Assembly (NCBI RefSeq): GCF_022808915.1
Contig: NZ_JAKZFS010000004.1
Location: forward strand, 124,001-188,000
Source of the DNA: Fundidesulfovibrio terrae
Lineage (GTDB): Bacteria > Desulfobacterota > Desulfovibrionia > Desulfovibrionales > Desulfovibrionaceae
DNA length: 64,000 nt
Reading direction: 5' to 3'
The notes under the pieces are model-generated. The model was not told the origin of the DNA and searched no databases. It saw nothing but the letters and a program-made list of their open reading frames with translations. Of this stretch, positions 24,398 to 32,741 are shown in pieces. How positions within the stretch are numbered: the first letter of the stretch is position 1; the number at the start of each line of letters is the position of its first letter. The translations under genes and the position numbers were made by a program.

Positions 24398-24475
24398 TCC
24401 CAGCCGGGGAGTAGGCGTGGTGCGCGCGGGTACGCCCGGCTTCGCGTCTTGAGCATCCCGCCCTGAATTGATACG
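24398..24475 (+). promoter_or_regulatory. Probable yybP-ykoY (manganese) riboswitch upstream of mntP
   Basis: The leader of the Mn efflux gene contains the highly conserved GGGGAGTAGGC block of the yybP-ykoY aptamer, followed by a G+C-rich paired region (GTGGTGCGCGCGGGTACGCC) and a CTTGAGCATCCCGCC segment where the second conserved loop would lie. The gene downstream is the classic target of this riboswitch. The 3' half is less canonical, so exact borders are uncertain. It should switch expression on in high Mn. Confidence 0.55.
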
Positions 24476-24528
24476 GTGTCGCCCTCGCGCGACGGCGCGG
24501 GACGCAGCTTTCCGAGGATCATCCTAAC

Positions 24529-25095
24529 ATGCCTTTCGCGACCCTTCTCGCCATAGCCGTGGCCCTGGCCATGGACGCCTTCGCCGTCTCCCTGGCCACC
24601 GGCATCTGCCTGCGCAAGGCCCGCGCCTCCCAGACCCTGCGCATGGCCGGCGCCTTCGGCTTCTTCCAGGCGGCCATGCCCGTCGCGGGCTGGGTTCTGG
24701 GGCTTACCGTGCGCTCGTTCGTTACGGCCTACGCGGGCTGGGCGGCTTTCGGTCTTCTGTCCCTGGTGGGCGGCAAGATGATCTGGGAGGGCGCACGCGG
24801 CGATGACGCCGGAGAGCACTGCGACCCCAAGGACCCCACCAAGGGCCTGCAGCTGATCATGCTGGCCGTGGCCACAAGCATCGACGCCCTGGCCGTGGGC
24901 CTGTCCTTTTCGGTGCTGGGCGAGACCATCTGGTTCCCGGCCCTGGTGATCGGCGTGGTGTGCTTCGTCATCACCGCCGCCGGGGTGAAGATCGGCTGCA
25001 TGGCCGGGCACGTCTCCGCCGTGAGCCGCTACGCCGAGGTGCTGGGCGGGCTGACCCTGGTGGGCATCGGGCTCAACATCGTCCTGGGCGGGTAG
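24529..25095 (+). CDS. mntP: Manganese efflux pump MntP
   Basis: A 188-residue inner-membrane protein with six predicted helices. The two inverted repeats each carry the family acidic motif: ALAMDAFAVSLATG near residue 15 and ATSIDALAVGLSF near residue 120. The cytoplasmic loop between them is rich in Asp/Glu/His (GARGDDAGEHCDPKD). Its length matches the family (about 185-190). It exports Mn2+ from the cytosol. Immediately upstream is a leader resembling the yybP-ykoY Mn riboswitch, and downstream is a DUF475/TerC-type membrane gene. No strong Shine-Dalgarno was seen except GAGGATCATCCTAAC before the ATG. Confidence 0.9.
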   Translation: MPFATLLAIAVALAMDAFAVSLATGICLRKARASQTLRMAGAFGFFQAAMPVAGWVLGLTVRSFVTAYAGWAAFGLLSLVGGKMIWEGARGDDAGEHCDPKDPTKGLQLIMLAVATSIDALAVGLSFSVLGETIWFPALVIGVVCFVITAAGVKIGCMAGHVSAVSRYAEVLGGLTLVGIGLNIVLGG

Positions 25096-25135
25096 ACGCT
25101 TGTCCGGCGGGGGCTTTTAGGCTACCTCGCCGCTC

Positions 25136-26044
25136 ATGGACATCCTTTCCGCCTCGCTTACCGTCGCGGGCCTGTGCCTGTTCGAGACCATAAGCTCCAT
25201 CGACAACGCCATCATCAACGCCGAGGTGCTCTCATCCATGAGCCCCAAATACCGGCGCTGGTTCCTCATCTGGGGCATCATCATCGCGGTGTTCGCGGTT
25301 CGCGGCATCCTGCCCTGGCTCATCGTCTGGGGCGTGACCCCGGGCATCGGCCCCCTGGAGGCCCTCACGGCCACCTTCTCCTCCGATCCCAGGGTCATGG
25401 AGGCCGTGAACTCCTCGGCGCCGGTGCTGCTCATGGGCGGCGGCATCTTCCTGATCCTGCTCTTTTTCCACTGGATATTCCTGGAGGAGAAGAACTTCGG
25501 CCTGCCCGGCGAGCGCTACCTCATGCGCCACGGGGTCTGGTTCTACGCCATCGCTTCGATCCTGCTGACCCTCATCGTGTGGTTCGCCCTCAAGGTGAAC
25601 GCCCATATGGCCTTCGGCGCGGTGGTGGGCTCCACGGCCTTCTTCATCACCCACGGATTCAAGCAGAACGCCGAGCAGAGCGAGCAGGAGCTCCTGCACT
25701 CCCACAAGTCCGACCTGGCCAAGATCTTCTACCTGGAGATCATCGACGCCACCTTCTCCATCGACGGCGTGCTCGGAGCCTTCGCCTTCACCTTGTCCGT
25801 TCCCCTGATCCTGGTGGGCAACGGCCTGGGGGCCTTCGTGGTGCGCGAGCTCACCGTGCGCAACGTGGAAACCATCAAAAAATATCGCTTTCTCAAGAAC
25901 GGAGCCATGTACTCGGTGCTGCTGCTGGGATGGATCATGGTCCTGGACGCCTTCGGCATGCACATCCCCCACTGGGTGTCCCCGGCGGCAACTTTCGGCG
26001 TGGTGGGCTACTTTTTCCTGAAGTCGCGCAAGGTGCTCCTGTAG
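25136..26044 (+). CDS. DUF475 / TerC-type integral membrane protein
   Basis: A 302-residue polytopic membrane protein with about eight or nine helices. It begins SLTVAGLCLFETISSIDNAI and has a second acidic motif in FYLEIIDATFSIDGVLGAF, the paired E...S(I)D(N/G) motifs that place it with the TerC superfamily (DUF475 group). TerC proteins have been tied to manganese export and metalation of exported proteins. It lies 40 bp after mntP in the same direction and probably shares its Mn-responsive leader. A role in Mn homeostasis is inferred from family and context. Confidence 0.85.
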   Translation: MDILSASLTVAGLCLFETISSIDNAIINAEVLSSMSPKYRRWFLIWGIIIAVFAVRGILPWLIVWGVTPGIGPLEALTATFSSDPRVMEAVNSSAPVLLMGGGIFLILLFFHWIFLEEKNFGLPGERYLMRHGVWFYAIASILLTLIVWFALKVNAHMAFGAVVGSTAFFITHGFKQNAEQSEQELLHSHKSDLAKIFYLEIIDATFSIDGVLGAFAFTLSVPLILVGNGLGAFVVRELTVRNVETIKKYRFLKNGAMYSVLLLGWIMVLDAFGMHIPHWVSPAATFGVVGYFFLKSRKVLL

Positions 26045-26079
26045 GTGGCCGTCGTCCCGGCGAGATCATATCGCAAATA

Positions 26080-26108
26080 TGGACACAATCGCGCAATGCT
26101 TGTATAGT
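26080..26108 (+). promoter_or_regulatory. Sigma-70 type promoter of the EF-hand gene
   Basis: TGGACA and TATAGT are separated by exactly 17 bp and end 28 bp before the ATG of the next gene, in a locally A+T-rich patch. Spacing and sequence fit a housekeeping promoter. Confidence 0.55.
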
Positions 26109-26135
26109 CGAACAAATTTCACCGAGGAGTACCGC

Positions 26136-26435
26136 ATGAAACGCACGATCGCCTGTGTCTTCGCTTTCTCCCTGGTCCTTGGCGCTTCCGGCCTGTCCCT
26201 GGCCCAGGACGACGCAGCCGCGCCCAAGGGCGGCAGGGCTTTCTCCCTGCACGACGCCAACGGCGACGGCAAGATCACCAAGGAAGAGTTCCTGGCCGCC
26301 GCCCAGAAGCGGGCCGAGGCGCGCTTCGCCAAGCTGGACAAGGACAACAAGGGCTACCTGACCAAGGAAGACTTCATCGCCGCCCGTACCGCCCACGGCA
26401 AAGGCCGGAAGGCCGCCGCACCGGCCGCCCAGTAG
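26136..26435 (+). CDS. Exported EF-hand calcium-binding protein
   Basis: A 99-residue protein with a Sec signal peptide (about 1-23, ending SGLSLAQ). It has two EF-hand loops: DANGDGKITKEE, with all calcium ligand positions filled, and DKDNKGYLTKED, slightly degenerate. Both are followed by a helix. The C-terminus is Lys/Ala-rich. The ATG was chosen for GAGGAG upstream and because it opens the signal peptide. It is probably a periplasmic Ca2+ buffer or sensor. It has its own promoter and stands alone between the TerC-type gene and a receiver-domain gene. Confidence 0.82.
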   Translation: MKRTIACVFAFSLVLGASGLSLAQDDAAAPKGGRAFSLHDANGDGKITKEEFLAAAQKRAEARFAKLDKDNKGYLTKEDFIAARTAHGKGRKAAAPAAQ

Positions 26436-26517
26436 GCTCCGGGAAATCAGCGCGTTCGACGCCGGGGCGGACCAGCGGGGCCGCTCCGGCATATCCATCA
26501 ACCCCTTGGATACATTC

Positions 26518-26889
26518 ATGAACCAGACGCCACGCCGCCGCATTCTGGTGGCCGACGACGACCCCGTGAACCGCCGCCTCGCCAGCATGCTGCTCGACCG
26601 GGCCGGGCATGACGCCGTGGTGGTGGAAGACGGCCTGGCCGCCGTGGCCGCCTTCCCGGGCGGCTTCGACCTGATCCTCCTGGACGTGGACATGCCGGGC
26701 CTGACCGGCCTGGAGGCCGCCACGCGGATCAGGGCCGCAGAAAAAGCCGCAACCCTCCCCCGGACCGTCGTCGTGGCCCTGACCGGCTACTCCGGCCACC
26801 ACGACCGCCAGGTCTGCCTGGAGGCGGGCATGGACGACGTGCTGGTCAAGCCCCTCACCCCCGAAGTCCTGGACCGGCTGCTCAAGTAG
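26518..26889 (+). CDS. Single-domain response regulator (CheY-like receiver)
   Basis: A 123-residue receiver domain without an output domain. The acidic pocket is in ILVADDDPVN, the phospho-acceptor Asp in LILLDVDMPG (about residue 54), the conserved Thr in VVALTGYSG and the Lys in VLVKPLTPE, so all phosphotransfer residues are present. The ATG lacks a clear Shine-Dalgarno, and a TTG 12 bp upstream is also possible. No kinase gene is adjacent. A stand-alone Hpt protein is encoded far away at 51777-52106, but nothing links the two. Confidence 0.87.
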   Translation: MNQTPRRRILVADDDPVNRRLASMLLDRAGHDAVVVEDGLAAVAAFPGGFDLILLDVDMPGLTGLEAATRIRAAEKAATLPRTVVVALTGYSGHHDRQVCLEAGMDDVLVKPLTPEVLDRLLK

Positions 26890-26982
26890 CTTCGCTCCCT
26901 CCCTGCGGCGAAACGCCATCCTTCCCTTGCTCCGGTCCCCCGGGCGGGCTACAAACGGGGCAGTCCATCCGGGAGGTTTGGC

Positions 26983-27888
26983 ATGTCCGGCAATTCCAGC
27001 TACATGGTGCTCGGCTCTTTCGTGGGCGACAGCTTGGCCCTTGGCGTCCATTGGATCTACGACCAGGAGCGCATCGCCGCCCTGGGCCGCCTGGACGGGC
27101 TCAAGGCCCCTCCGCCAGGCTCCCACCACACCGCAAAGCAAGCCGGCGATTTCACCCATTACGGCGACCAGACCCTGGTGCTGCTTGCGTCCCTGGCGGA
27201 AAAGGGCGTCTTCGACCCCGCGGACTTCTCCACCCGCTGGCGCGCCCTGTTCTCGGGCGGCTCCACCATCTACGCGGACCGGGCCACCAAGAACACCTTG
27301 TCGCAGCTGGCAGCTGGATGGGAACCCGCCGACGCGGGCTCCGCGTCCGACGAACTGGCCGGAGCCTCGCGCATAGCCCCTCTGGTCCACTCCCTGCGCT
27401 CCGACGTGGAGGCCATGGTCCAGGCGTGCCGCGCCCAGACCGGGCTGACCCACAACAACGCCAAGATAATGGACTCCGCCGAGTTCTTCGCCCGCACCGC
27501 GCATGCGGCCTTAAGCGGCGTCGCGCCCACGGAGGGCATGGCCAAGGCCCTGGAGGGCCGCTTCCCGGGCTCGCCCCTGCACGGCTGGTTCAAGGACGCC
27601 CAGGCCGCCGCCGGCGAGGATTCGGTCAAGGCCGTGGCCCGCTTCGGCCAGAGCTGCCACGTGGACGGGGCCTTCCAGTCCACGGTGCAACTCATCTCCC
27701 GGGGCCAGGATTCTCCGGCCGAGGCGCTGGTGGATTCGGCCATGGCCGGGGGAGACTCGGCCGCGCGCAACATGCTGGTGGGCATGGTGCTCTGCGCCTG
27801 GAAGGGGGAGGGAGCGCTGCCCCAGGGCTGGATCGACGGGATGCGCAAGAAGGGCGAAATCGAGGCACTGCTGAGCAGGATCGGGTAA
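26983..27888 (+). CDS. ADP-ribosylglycohydrolase superfamily protein (J1-crystallin-like group)
   Basis: A 301-residue cytosolic protein starting with ATG after GGGAGG. ARH-fold landmarks are GSFVGDSLALGVHWIYD at the N-terminus and GGDSAARNMLVGM near the C-terminus, where Mg-binding residues normally sit (GGDTDT in active enzymes). The N-terminal metal motif TDDT is replaced by GDQT (in HYGDQTLVLL). This matches the J1-crystallin/selenoprotein-J-like branch rather than classic ARH1 or DraG. Whether it still removes ADP-ribose is therefore uncertain. It is transcribed toward a converging membrane-protein gene, with a hairpin repeat between them. Confidence 0.78.
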   Translation: MSGNSSYMVLGSFVGDSLALGVHWIYDQERIAALGRLDGLKAPPPGSHHTAKQAGDFTHYGDQTLVLLASLAEKGVFDPADFSTRWRALFSGGSTIYADRATKNTLSQLAAGWEPADAGSASDELAGASRIAPLVHSLRSDVEAMVQACRAQTGLTHNNAKIMDSAEFFARTAHAALSGVAPTEGMAKALEGRFPGSPLHGWFKDAQAAAGEDSVKAVARFGQSCHVDGAFQSTVQLISRGQDSPAEALVDSAMAGGDSAARNMLVGMVLCAWKGEGALPQGWIDGMRKKGEIEALLSRIG

Positions 27889-27892
27889 CTAC

Positions 27893-27979
27893 GCGAAGCT
27901 GTACAGGATTCCAAAGGGAGGAAGTCCCTTTGGCGGGAGAGTCCAGAGAGGGCGTTGCCCTCTCCGGCCGCCGGAGGCT
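27893..27979. repeat. Intergenic hairpin repeat, copy 1
   Basis: Conserved GCGAAGC, then TACAGGATTCC, a stem CCAAAGGGA/TCCCTTTGG, an extra stem GAGAGGGC/GCCCTCTC, and GGCCGCCGGAGGC at the end. The same blocks occur at 46592, 48082, 48319, 54348 and 63636. It fills the gap between two converging genes and may act as a two-way terminator. Confidence 0.65.
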
Positions 27980-27981
27980 CT

Positions 27982-28761
27982 TCAGTACGCGTAGGGCTCT
28001 TCCGAGCGCCATTCGTACATCATGCCCGTGCCCGGGACCTTTTCGGATTCCATGCGCCGGGCCGTGAAGCGGTAGTCCGGATTCACCGAGGCGAAGGCCG
28101 ACCCCTCGATGGTGGCGATCTTGTCGGAATCGGGATCGCCGGAAGCCTCGAGCGCTCCGTAGACCACCTGCCAGGAGCCGTTTTCCGGCAGGGCCGCGCC
28201 CTTGGGGGGGCGCACCCTGAATCCCACGGCCGTCGAATCCGCGAAGCAGCAATACAGGGCCAGCCGGTAGAGGACGAATTCGCCCTTGGCGTCGGTCTCC
28301 GGGCTTCTGCGCACGAAGCCGCGCACGGCGTAGTTCCCCTGGAGCAGCGGGGACGGACCCTTGCCCGCGATGTCGTAAAGCTCGCCCAGGTTGAGGCGGA
28401 TGTACTCCTGGCCGCCGACCGTGACCCGGGAGGGCAGGGGGGCCTGCTCCTGCTCCACGGCTTGGGAATCGACTCCCGAGACCGAGAACCAGCGTTGCAG
28501 GCCGAGCTCGCTCATCAGGCACAGGCCCAGCACCGAAAGATACAGCGACGCCCGAAGCCAAGTGGCCCCAACGGGCGGACGCGCCGCCGAATAGACCCCG
28601 AGCCCGCCCAGCGCGGCTACCGCCGCCCAGGAGAGCCCCCTGAACTTGGGGTTCAGGTACATCCAGTAGTTGCCCGCCACCAGCAGGTAGGCCAGAAATG
28701 CGGCCAATCCCACGAGGCACGCCGCCTCAACCAGTCCGGGAATCCTGCCTGCAAGCCTCAT
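27982..28761 (-). CDS. TIGR03943/DUF1980-like membrane-anchored protein, partner of a DUF318 permease
   Basis: A 259-residue protein with two pairs of N-terminal hydrophobic segments (about 8-30, 40-60, 70-90) and a soluble C-terminal domain of about 150 residues (QEYIRLNLGELYDIAGKGPS, YRLALYCCFADSTAVGFRVR). This layout and the CCFADS-type motif are typical of the YcgQ-like partner of YraQ/YcgR permeases. Its ATG overlaps the stop of the permease gene by 4 bp. In Bacillus such pairs respond to zinc; no operator was seen here. The role is probably transport of a metal or small molecule, and the substrate is unknown. Confidence 0.8.
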   Translation of the reverse strand: MRLAGRIPGLVEAACLVGLAAFLAYLLVAGNYWMYLNPKFRGLSWAAVAALGGLGVYSAARPPVGATWLRASLYLSVLGLCLMSELGLQRWFSVSGVDSQAVEQEQAPLPSRVTVGGQEYIRLNLGELYDIAGKGPSPLLQGNYAVRGFVRRSPETDAKGEFVLYRLALYCCFADSTAVGFRVRPPKGAALPENGSWQVVYGALEASGDPDSDKIATIEGSAFASVNPDYRFTARRMESEKVPGTGMMYEWRSEEPYAY

Positions 28762-29720
28762 GACCCTATCCTCGCGAAAGCACCCAGCAGCATGCAGGCG
28801 GAAAAGACGATCACGGCCGGGACGAGGATAAGCCTGCGCACCACGCCCGGCTTGAACGCCCCCTGCCACATGAGCACCAGTTTGAAGTCGAGAATCGGCC
28901 CGAGAGCCAGAAAGGCCAGGCGGGCCGCGAAAGGAAAGCCGGTGAAGGAGGCCGCCACGAAGGCGTCCGCCTGGGAGCACAGGGACAGGATCACCGCCAG
29001 GGCCATCATGCCCGTCACCGAGAGCAGGAGATCCTTCTCGAGAAGCGCCACCAGCCCGGACGGGGCCAGGGTCTTGAACGCGGCCGCGATCACCGCGCCG
29101 ATCACCAGGATCTTGAACATGTCCAGGAAATCGGCTTGGGCGTGGCGCAGGGCGTGGTCCAGGCGCGACCCGAGGGAAGGCTGTTCCGCCTCGTCCGGGG
29201 GCACGGCGTCGGAAAGCGACCCGAACAGGGGCTCGTCTTCCCCGCAGCCACAGGCGGAGCGGACCGGCGCGGCCTTGGTCAGCAGCAGATCCTCGGGGCG
29301 GGCGTTGCGGAAGGAGTAGCCGATCACGGCGGCGATGAGCCCTACCAGGGCACAGCGCAGGCCGACCACCGAGGCGTCGCCCTGGAAGGCCACATAGGTG
29401 GAGGCCAGCACCACCGGGTTGATCACCGGCCCGGCCAGCATGAAGGTCATGGCCGTCGCCGGGGGCACGCCCTTGCGAAGGAGCCTGCGGATGAGCGGCA
29501 CGATGCCGCATTCGCAGCAGGGCATCACCATGCCCAGCACCACCCCGGCCAGCACCCCGGCCAGGGGGGAGCGGGGCATCATGCGCTCCAGGGTCTCGCG
29601 CGGCACGAACACCTCGAAGAGCCCCGAGGCCAGCGCTCCAAGCAGCAAAAAGGGCGAAGCCTCCAGAAGGATGGCCACGCACACCTGCGCGAACAATTCG
29701 ATGGTTTCAAGCTGAAGCAT
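28758..29720 (-). CDS. DUF318 / YraQ-type permease
   Basis: A 320-residue polytopic membrane protein with about eight helices. The family signature VMPCCECGIVPLIRRLLRKG lies near residue 75 and is followed by FMLAGPVINPVVLASTY; the second half repeats it as SLCSQADAFVAASFTGFP. A cysteine-bearing loop (SACGCGED) lies in the central cytoplasmic region. The ATG opening MLQLETIELF was chosen as the first with a family-like N-terminus; an ATG 27 bp upstream is possible and neither has a strong Shine-Dalgarno. It forms a coupled pair with the TIGR03943-like gene downstream. Confidence 0.83.
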   Translation of the reverse strand: MLQLETIELFAQVCVAILLEASPFLLLGALASGLFEVFVPRETLERMMPRSPLAGVLAGVVLGMVMPCCECGIVPLIRRLLRKGVPPATAMTFMLAGPVINPVVLASTYVAFQGDASVVGLRCALVGLIAAVIGYSFRNARPEDLLLTKAAPVRSACGCGEDEPLFGSLSDAVPPDEAEQPSLGSRLDHALRHAQADFLDMFKILVIGAVIAAAFKTLAPSGLVALLEKDLLLSVTGMMALAVILSLCSQADAFVAASFTGFPFAARLAFLALGPILDFKLVLMWQGAFKPGVVRRLILVPAVIVFSACMLLGAFARIGS

Positions 29721-29813
29721 GGTCGGTTGCGTCCCGGCGAGGGCCATACGCCGGGCGGGCAGGGCGGTCAACGGTCTTGACCGATGCGGTCGCCTTTACT
29801 ACCCAGGCCCTTC

Positions 29814-30347
29814 ATGCGCATCCTGCTGGCGGACAACCGGGACAGCTTCACCCGCAACCTCGAACACCTGCTGCACAGGGTCTGCGGCGTGGCCCCCGAG
29901 ATCGTTTCCTACCCGGATTTGGACTCCGAGGCTGCCGCCCGCTTCGACCTGACCGTGGTCTCGCCCGGTCCGGGGCACCCGCGCGACTATCCGGCCTACG
30001 GCCCCCTGCTTGCCTCGGGGCGCCCGGTGCTGGGCGTGTGCCTGGGGCTTCAGATCGCGACCCTGCACTTCGGGGGCGAGGTGTCGCGCCTGCCCGGCTG
30101 CTTCCACGGCCGGCCCAGCCGCTTCGAGATCTTCGGTAGGCAGGTGGACGCCGCGCGCTACCACTCGCTGTACGTGAGCCGTCCGGGACCGGACATGGAA
30201 GTGCTGGCCCGCTGCGGCGAGATTCCCATGGCCGCGCGGCACAGGACCCTTCCGGTGCTCGGGTTGCAGTTCCACCCAGAATCGTTTCTCACCCCGCAGG
30301 GAGCGGAGATCATCCGTGAGTGCCTACAGATGCTCCTGCCCGGTTGA
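29814..30347 (+). CDS. pabA: Aminodeoxychorismate/anthranilate synthase glutamine amidotransferase subunit
   Basis: A 177-residue class I glutamine amidotransferase. The N-terminal block is MRILLADNRDSFTRNLEHLL. The nucleophile is Cys76 in VLGVCLGLQ and the His/Glu pair is in LQFHPESF (His154, Glu156), so the triad is complete. It supplies ammonia to PabB for p-aminobenzoate synthesis. The start ATG was chosen to match the family N-terminus. Its 3' end overlaps the pabB start by 32 bp, and pabC follows, so it belongs to the folate branch rather than tryptophan synthesis, although dual use is possible. Confidence 0.9.
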   Translation: MRILLADNRDSFTRNLEHLLHRVCGVAPEIVSYPDLDSEAAARFDLTVVSPGPGHPRDYPAYGPLLASGRPVLGVCLGLQIATLHFGGEVSRLPGCFHGRPSRFEIFGRQVDAARYHSLYVSRPGPDMEVLARCGEIPMAARHRTLPVLGLQFHPESFLTPQGAEIIRECLQMLLPG

Positions 30348-31605
30348 GGGCCTAGGCTGGCTTGAGGCCCTGGCGCCTCACGCTCCGGACGCCCTGGTCA
30401 CCCCGCCCATGCCCGGCGTGCCCGCCTCGGGCCTGGTGGGGCTGTGGCCCGTGGCCGAATGGCGCATGGGCAGGGACGGCGGCAAGGAGGAGCTCAAGCG
30501 CTTCTGTTTCGCCACTGCGGGATCGGCCCTCGGATTTTTGAGCTACCACGCCGGGTTTGGCGCAATGGGGCTCGACCTTCCCGCGCCGGACTTCCCGGCC
30601 GGGGTTTTCCGCAAATACGCGGTGCTCCTGGCCCCGAGCCCGGATGCGCGGCTGGTGCATGTTTTCTCGGACGATAAGGCTCGCGCCCGTGAGGCAGCCG
30701 CCCTTGTCCGCCAGGGGCCGGGGCAGGGAGCGGTCAGAAATGACGGAGGCGGCCCGGCGCTGCCTGCGTTTCCGGGAGGGCTGCGGGCCTCCCTGGACCG
30801 GCCGGGCTATGAGCAGGCCGTTACCCGGGCGCTTACCCATATACTGGACGGCGACGTCTACCAGCTCAATCTCTCCATCCGCTTCGAGGCGGACCTGCCG
30901 GACGGCCTCGCGGCCACGAGCCTGTTCACGGGGCTCATGCGCGCCCACCCGGCCATGTTTTACGGTTTGTACCACGATTCGCCATACGCAGTCGTGTCCA
31001 CTTCGCCGGAGCGCTTCATCCGGGTGCGCCAGGGAAAGGTGCTCAGCCAGCCCATCAAGGGCACGCGCCGGGTCGGGCAGGACCGAACGGCGGCGTTGCG
31101 AGAGCTTCTGGCCTCGCCCAAGGAGGACGCCGAGCTCTCCATGATCGTGGACCTCATCCGGAACGATGTCGGCGCGAACTGCGCCTACGGGTCCGTGGGC
31201 GTCTCGAACCACCGGTCGGTGTTCGAGGTGGACGGCCTCCTCCAGATGTACTCCAACGTCACCGGCAGGCTGCGGGGCGGCTCCACCTGCCTGGACCTCC
31301 TGTGGGACGCCCTGCCACCGGGGTCGGTCACGGGCTGCCCCAAGCGCCGGGCCGTGGAGATCATCGCGGACCTGGAGCCGCACCACCGCGAAGCCTCCTA
31401 TGGCTGCCTGGCCGTGGTGCAAGGACCGCGCGACCTGGACAGTTCCGTGGCCATCCGTACCGCCGCGCTGGACTCCAGGCGCGGGGTGCTCGGATTTCAC
31501 GCCGGAAGCGGGATTGTCGTGGATTCCGATCCCGCGATGGAGTATGAGGAGACGTTGGCAAAGGCTGCGAAATTCCTTGCGCTCACCGGGAGGGCAGACG
31601 CATGA
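30316..31605 (+). CDS. pabB: Aminodeoxychorismate synthase component I
   Basis: A 429-residue chorismate-binding enzyme that converts chorismate plus ammonia to 4-amino-4-deoxychorismate. The C-terminal catalytic domain has GDVYQLNLSIRFEA, then SPERFIRV, QPIKGTRR (the PIKGT motif typical of PabB), DLIRNDVG, PPGSVTGCPKRRAVEII and GIVVDSDPAMEYEETL. The N-terminal ~150 residues are more diverged. The start is GTG within the pabA 3' end; translation is probably coupled. It sits between pabA and pabC. Confidence 0.92.
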   Translation: MSAYRCSCPVEGLGWLEALAPHAPDALVTPPMPGVPASGLVGLWPVAEWRMGRDGGKEELKRFCFATAGSALGFLSYHAGFGAMGLDLPAPDFPAGVFRKYAVLLAPSPDARLVHVFSDDKARAREAAALVRQGPGQGAVRNDGGGPALPAFPGGLRASLDRPGYEQAVTRALTHILDGDVYQLNLSIRFEADLPDGLAATSLFTGLMRAHPAMFYGLYHDSPYAVVSTSPERFIRVRQGKVLSQPIKGTRRVGQDRTAALRELLASPKEDAELSMIVDLIRNDVGANCAYGSVGVSNHRSVFEVDGLLQMYSNVTGRLRGGSTCLDLLWDALPPGSVTGCPKRRAVEIIADLEPHHREASYGCLAVVQGPRDLDSSVAIRTAALDSRRGVLGFHAGSGIVVDSDPAMEYEETLAKAAKFLALTGRADA

Positions 31606-32387
31606 AAGCCTGGATAGACGGCCGCATCGCCGGGGACGCGGCCCCCCTGCGCGTAAGCGGCCCGGCCTTCCGTTGCGGCATGGGGGTTTTCGAGACCATC
31701 CTGCATCACGGCCATCGCCTGCCGCGCTTCGAGCGGCACCTGGAGCGCATGCGGGCCAGCCTCGAATACCTGGGCATCGGCTTCGAGCTGCCCGGCGAAG
31801 AGGACTTGAGGCGCGCCGTGCTGGACGTGGCCCTGGCCAATGGCCTCTCCGGCGAGACCGCCCGGGTGAACCTGTTCTGCTACCAGGACTCCCCGGCCAG
31901 CCCGGCCAGCCTGTGCATCACGGCCATCCCGCACGTCCTGGACCCGGACGCCGCGCGCTCCCTGGTCGTATATCCGCATGCCCACGTCTCCCACCTGTGC
32001 GCCCACAAGACCATGGCCAACATGCACCAGCGCCTGGCCTGGGAATACGCCCGGAAGGCCGGCGTGGACGACGCCGTGCTGGCCGACGCCGGCGGGAGCG
32101 TGCTGGAGGCGGCCTGCGCGGCCCTGGTCTTCTCCGACGGGCATGGGTTCTTCGTGAGCGATTCGCCCTACAAGCTGCCGAGCTTGGCCCTGGAGGCCGC
32201 CTCGCGCAGCCTTTCCGTGGAGCCGGTGTACATCGGGCTCGACCAGTTGCCCGGCTTCAAGCACGCCTACTGGCTCAACAGCCTGGGCGGTATACAACCT
32301 GTAATACGGATCGACGCGGTGCGCTACGAGCCGGACTGGGACACCTGCCGCCCGCTCCTGCGCGACCTTCTGGGCCTGGACGATTGA
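31602..32387 (+). CDS. pabC: Aminodeoxychorismate lyase (class IV aminotransferase)
   Basis: A 261-residue PLP enzyme of fold type IV that releases p-aminobenzoate and pyruvate from aminodeoxychorismate. Seen are GMGVFETILHHGHRLPRFER near the N-terminus, the PLP lysine in AHKTMANMHQRL, and VLEAACAALVF where the family has the phosphate-binding loop. The substrate is inferred mainly from its position right after pabAB, with a 4-bp overlap. Class IV members also include D-amino acid and branched-chain aminotransferases. The operon ends here; the cobalamin riboswitch begins about 25 bp later. Confidence 0.87.
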   Translation: MKAWIDGRIAGDAAPLRVSGPAFRCGMGVFETILHHGHRLPRFERHLERMRASLEYLGIGFELPGEEDLRRAVLDVALANGLSGETARVNLFCYQDSPASPASLCITAIPHVLDPDAARSLVVYPHAHVSHLCAHKTMANMHQRLAWEYARKAGVDDAVLADAGGSVLEAACAALVFSDGHGFFVSDSPYKLPSLALEAASRSLSVEPVYIGLDQLPGFKHAYWLNSLGGIQPVIRIDAVRYEPDWDTCRPLLRDLLGLDD

Positions 32388-32412
32388 CACCGGGCGAAAG
32401 CCCGAGATAACG

Positions 32413-32580
32413 CAAGCTGGTCAGGTGCCCCGCAAGGGGAGAATAGGGAATCCCGTGAGAACCGGGAGCGGTCCCGCCGCCGTAAGTTCCAGACAAGTCC
32501 GCGTCCTTTGGAGCGCCACTGGGAGATGCTTCCCGGGAAGGCCGAGGCGGACGGAACGAGCCGGAAGACCTGCCTGGCCC
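32413..32580 (+). promoter_or_regulatory. Cobalamin riboswitch
   Basis: Conserved blocks in order: GCTGGTCAGGTGCC, GAATAGGGAATCCCGTG, a GAACCGGGAGCGGTCCCGCC stem region with CGCCGTAA, and the B12 box in GAGCGCCACTGGGAG (near 32513-32524), ending GAAGACCTGCCTGG. It lies 160 bp before cbiK and should repress the cobalt/tetrapyrrole operon when adenosylcobalamin is plentiful. Confidence 0.93.
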
Positions 32581-32665
32581 CAGTTTGTTGCAGATTGCTG
32601 CAATTTGCTGCTTCCAGCACGGCAACGGGCTATTGCCGCGCGTGGATACCCGAAGAGGCGAATAC

Positions 32666-32705
32666 GGGCCGCTTCTTCCCGCATGGGGAGGAGCGGCCTT
32701 TTTTG
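32666..32705 (+). terminator. Terminator in the riboswitch expression platform
   Basis: GGCCGCT and AGCGGCC close a hairpin whose inner arms CTTCTTCCC and GGGGAGGAG also pair, followed by a run of six or more T. Placed between the aptamer and cbiK, it is the likely switch point for transcription termination. Confidence 0.8.
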
Positions 32706-32741
32706 CCTCTTCGCAACAGCCATGCCCCCGGAGTGTTTCCC

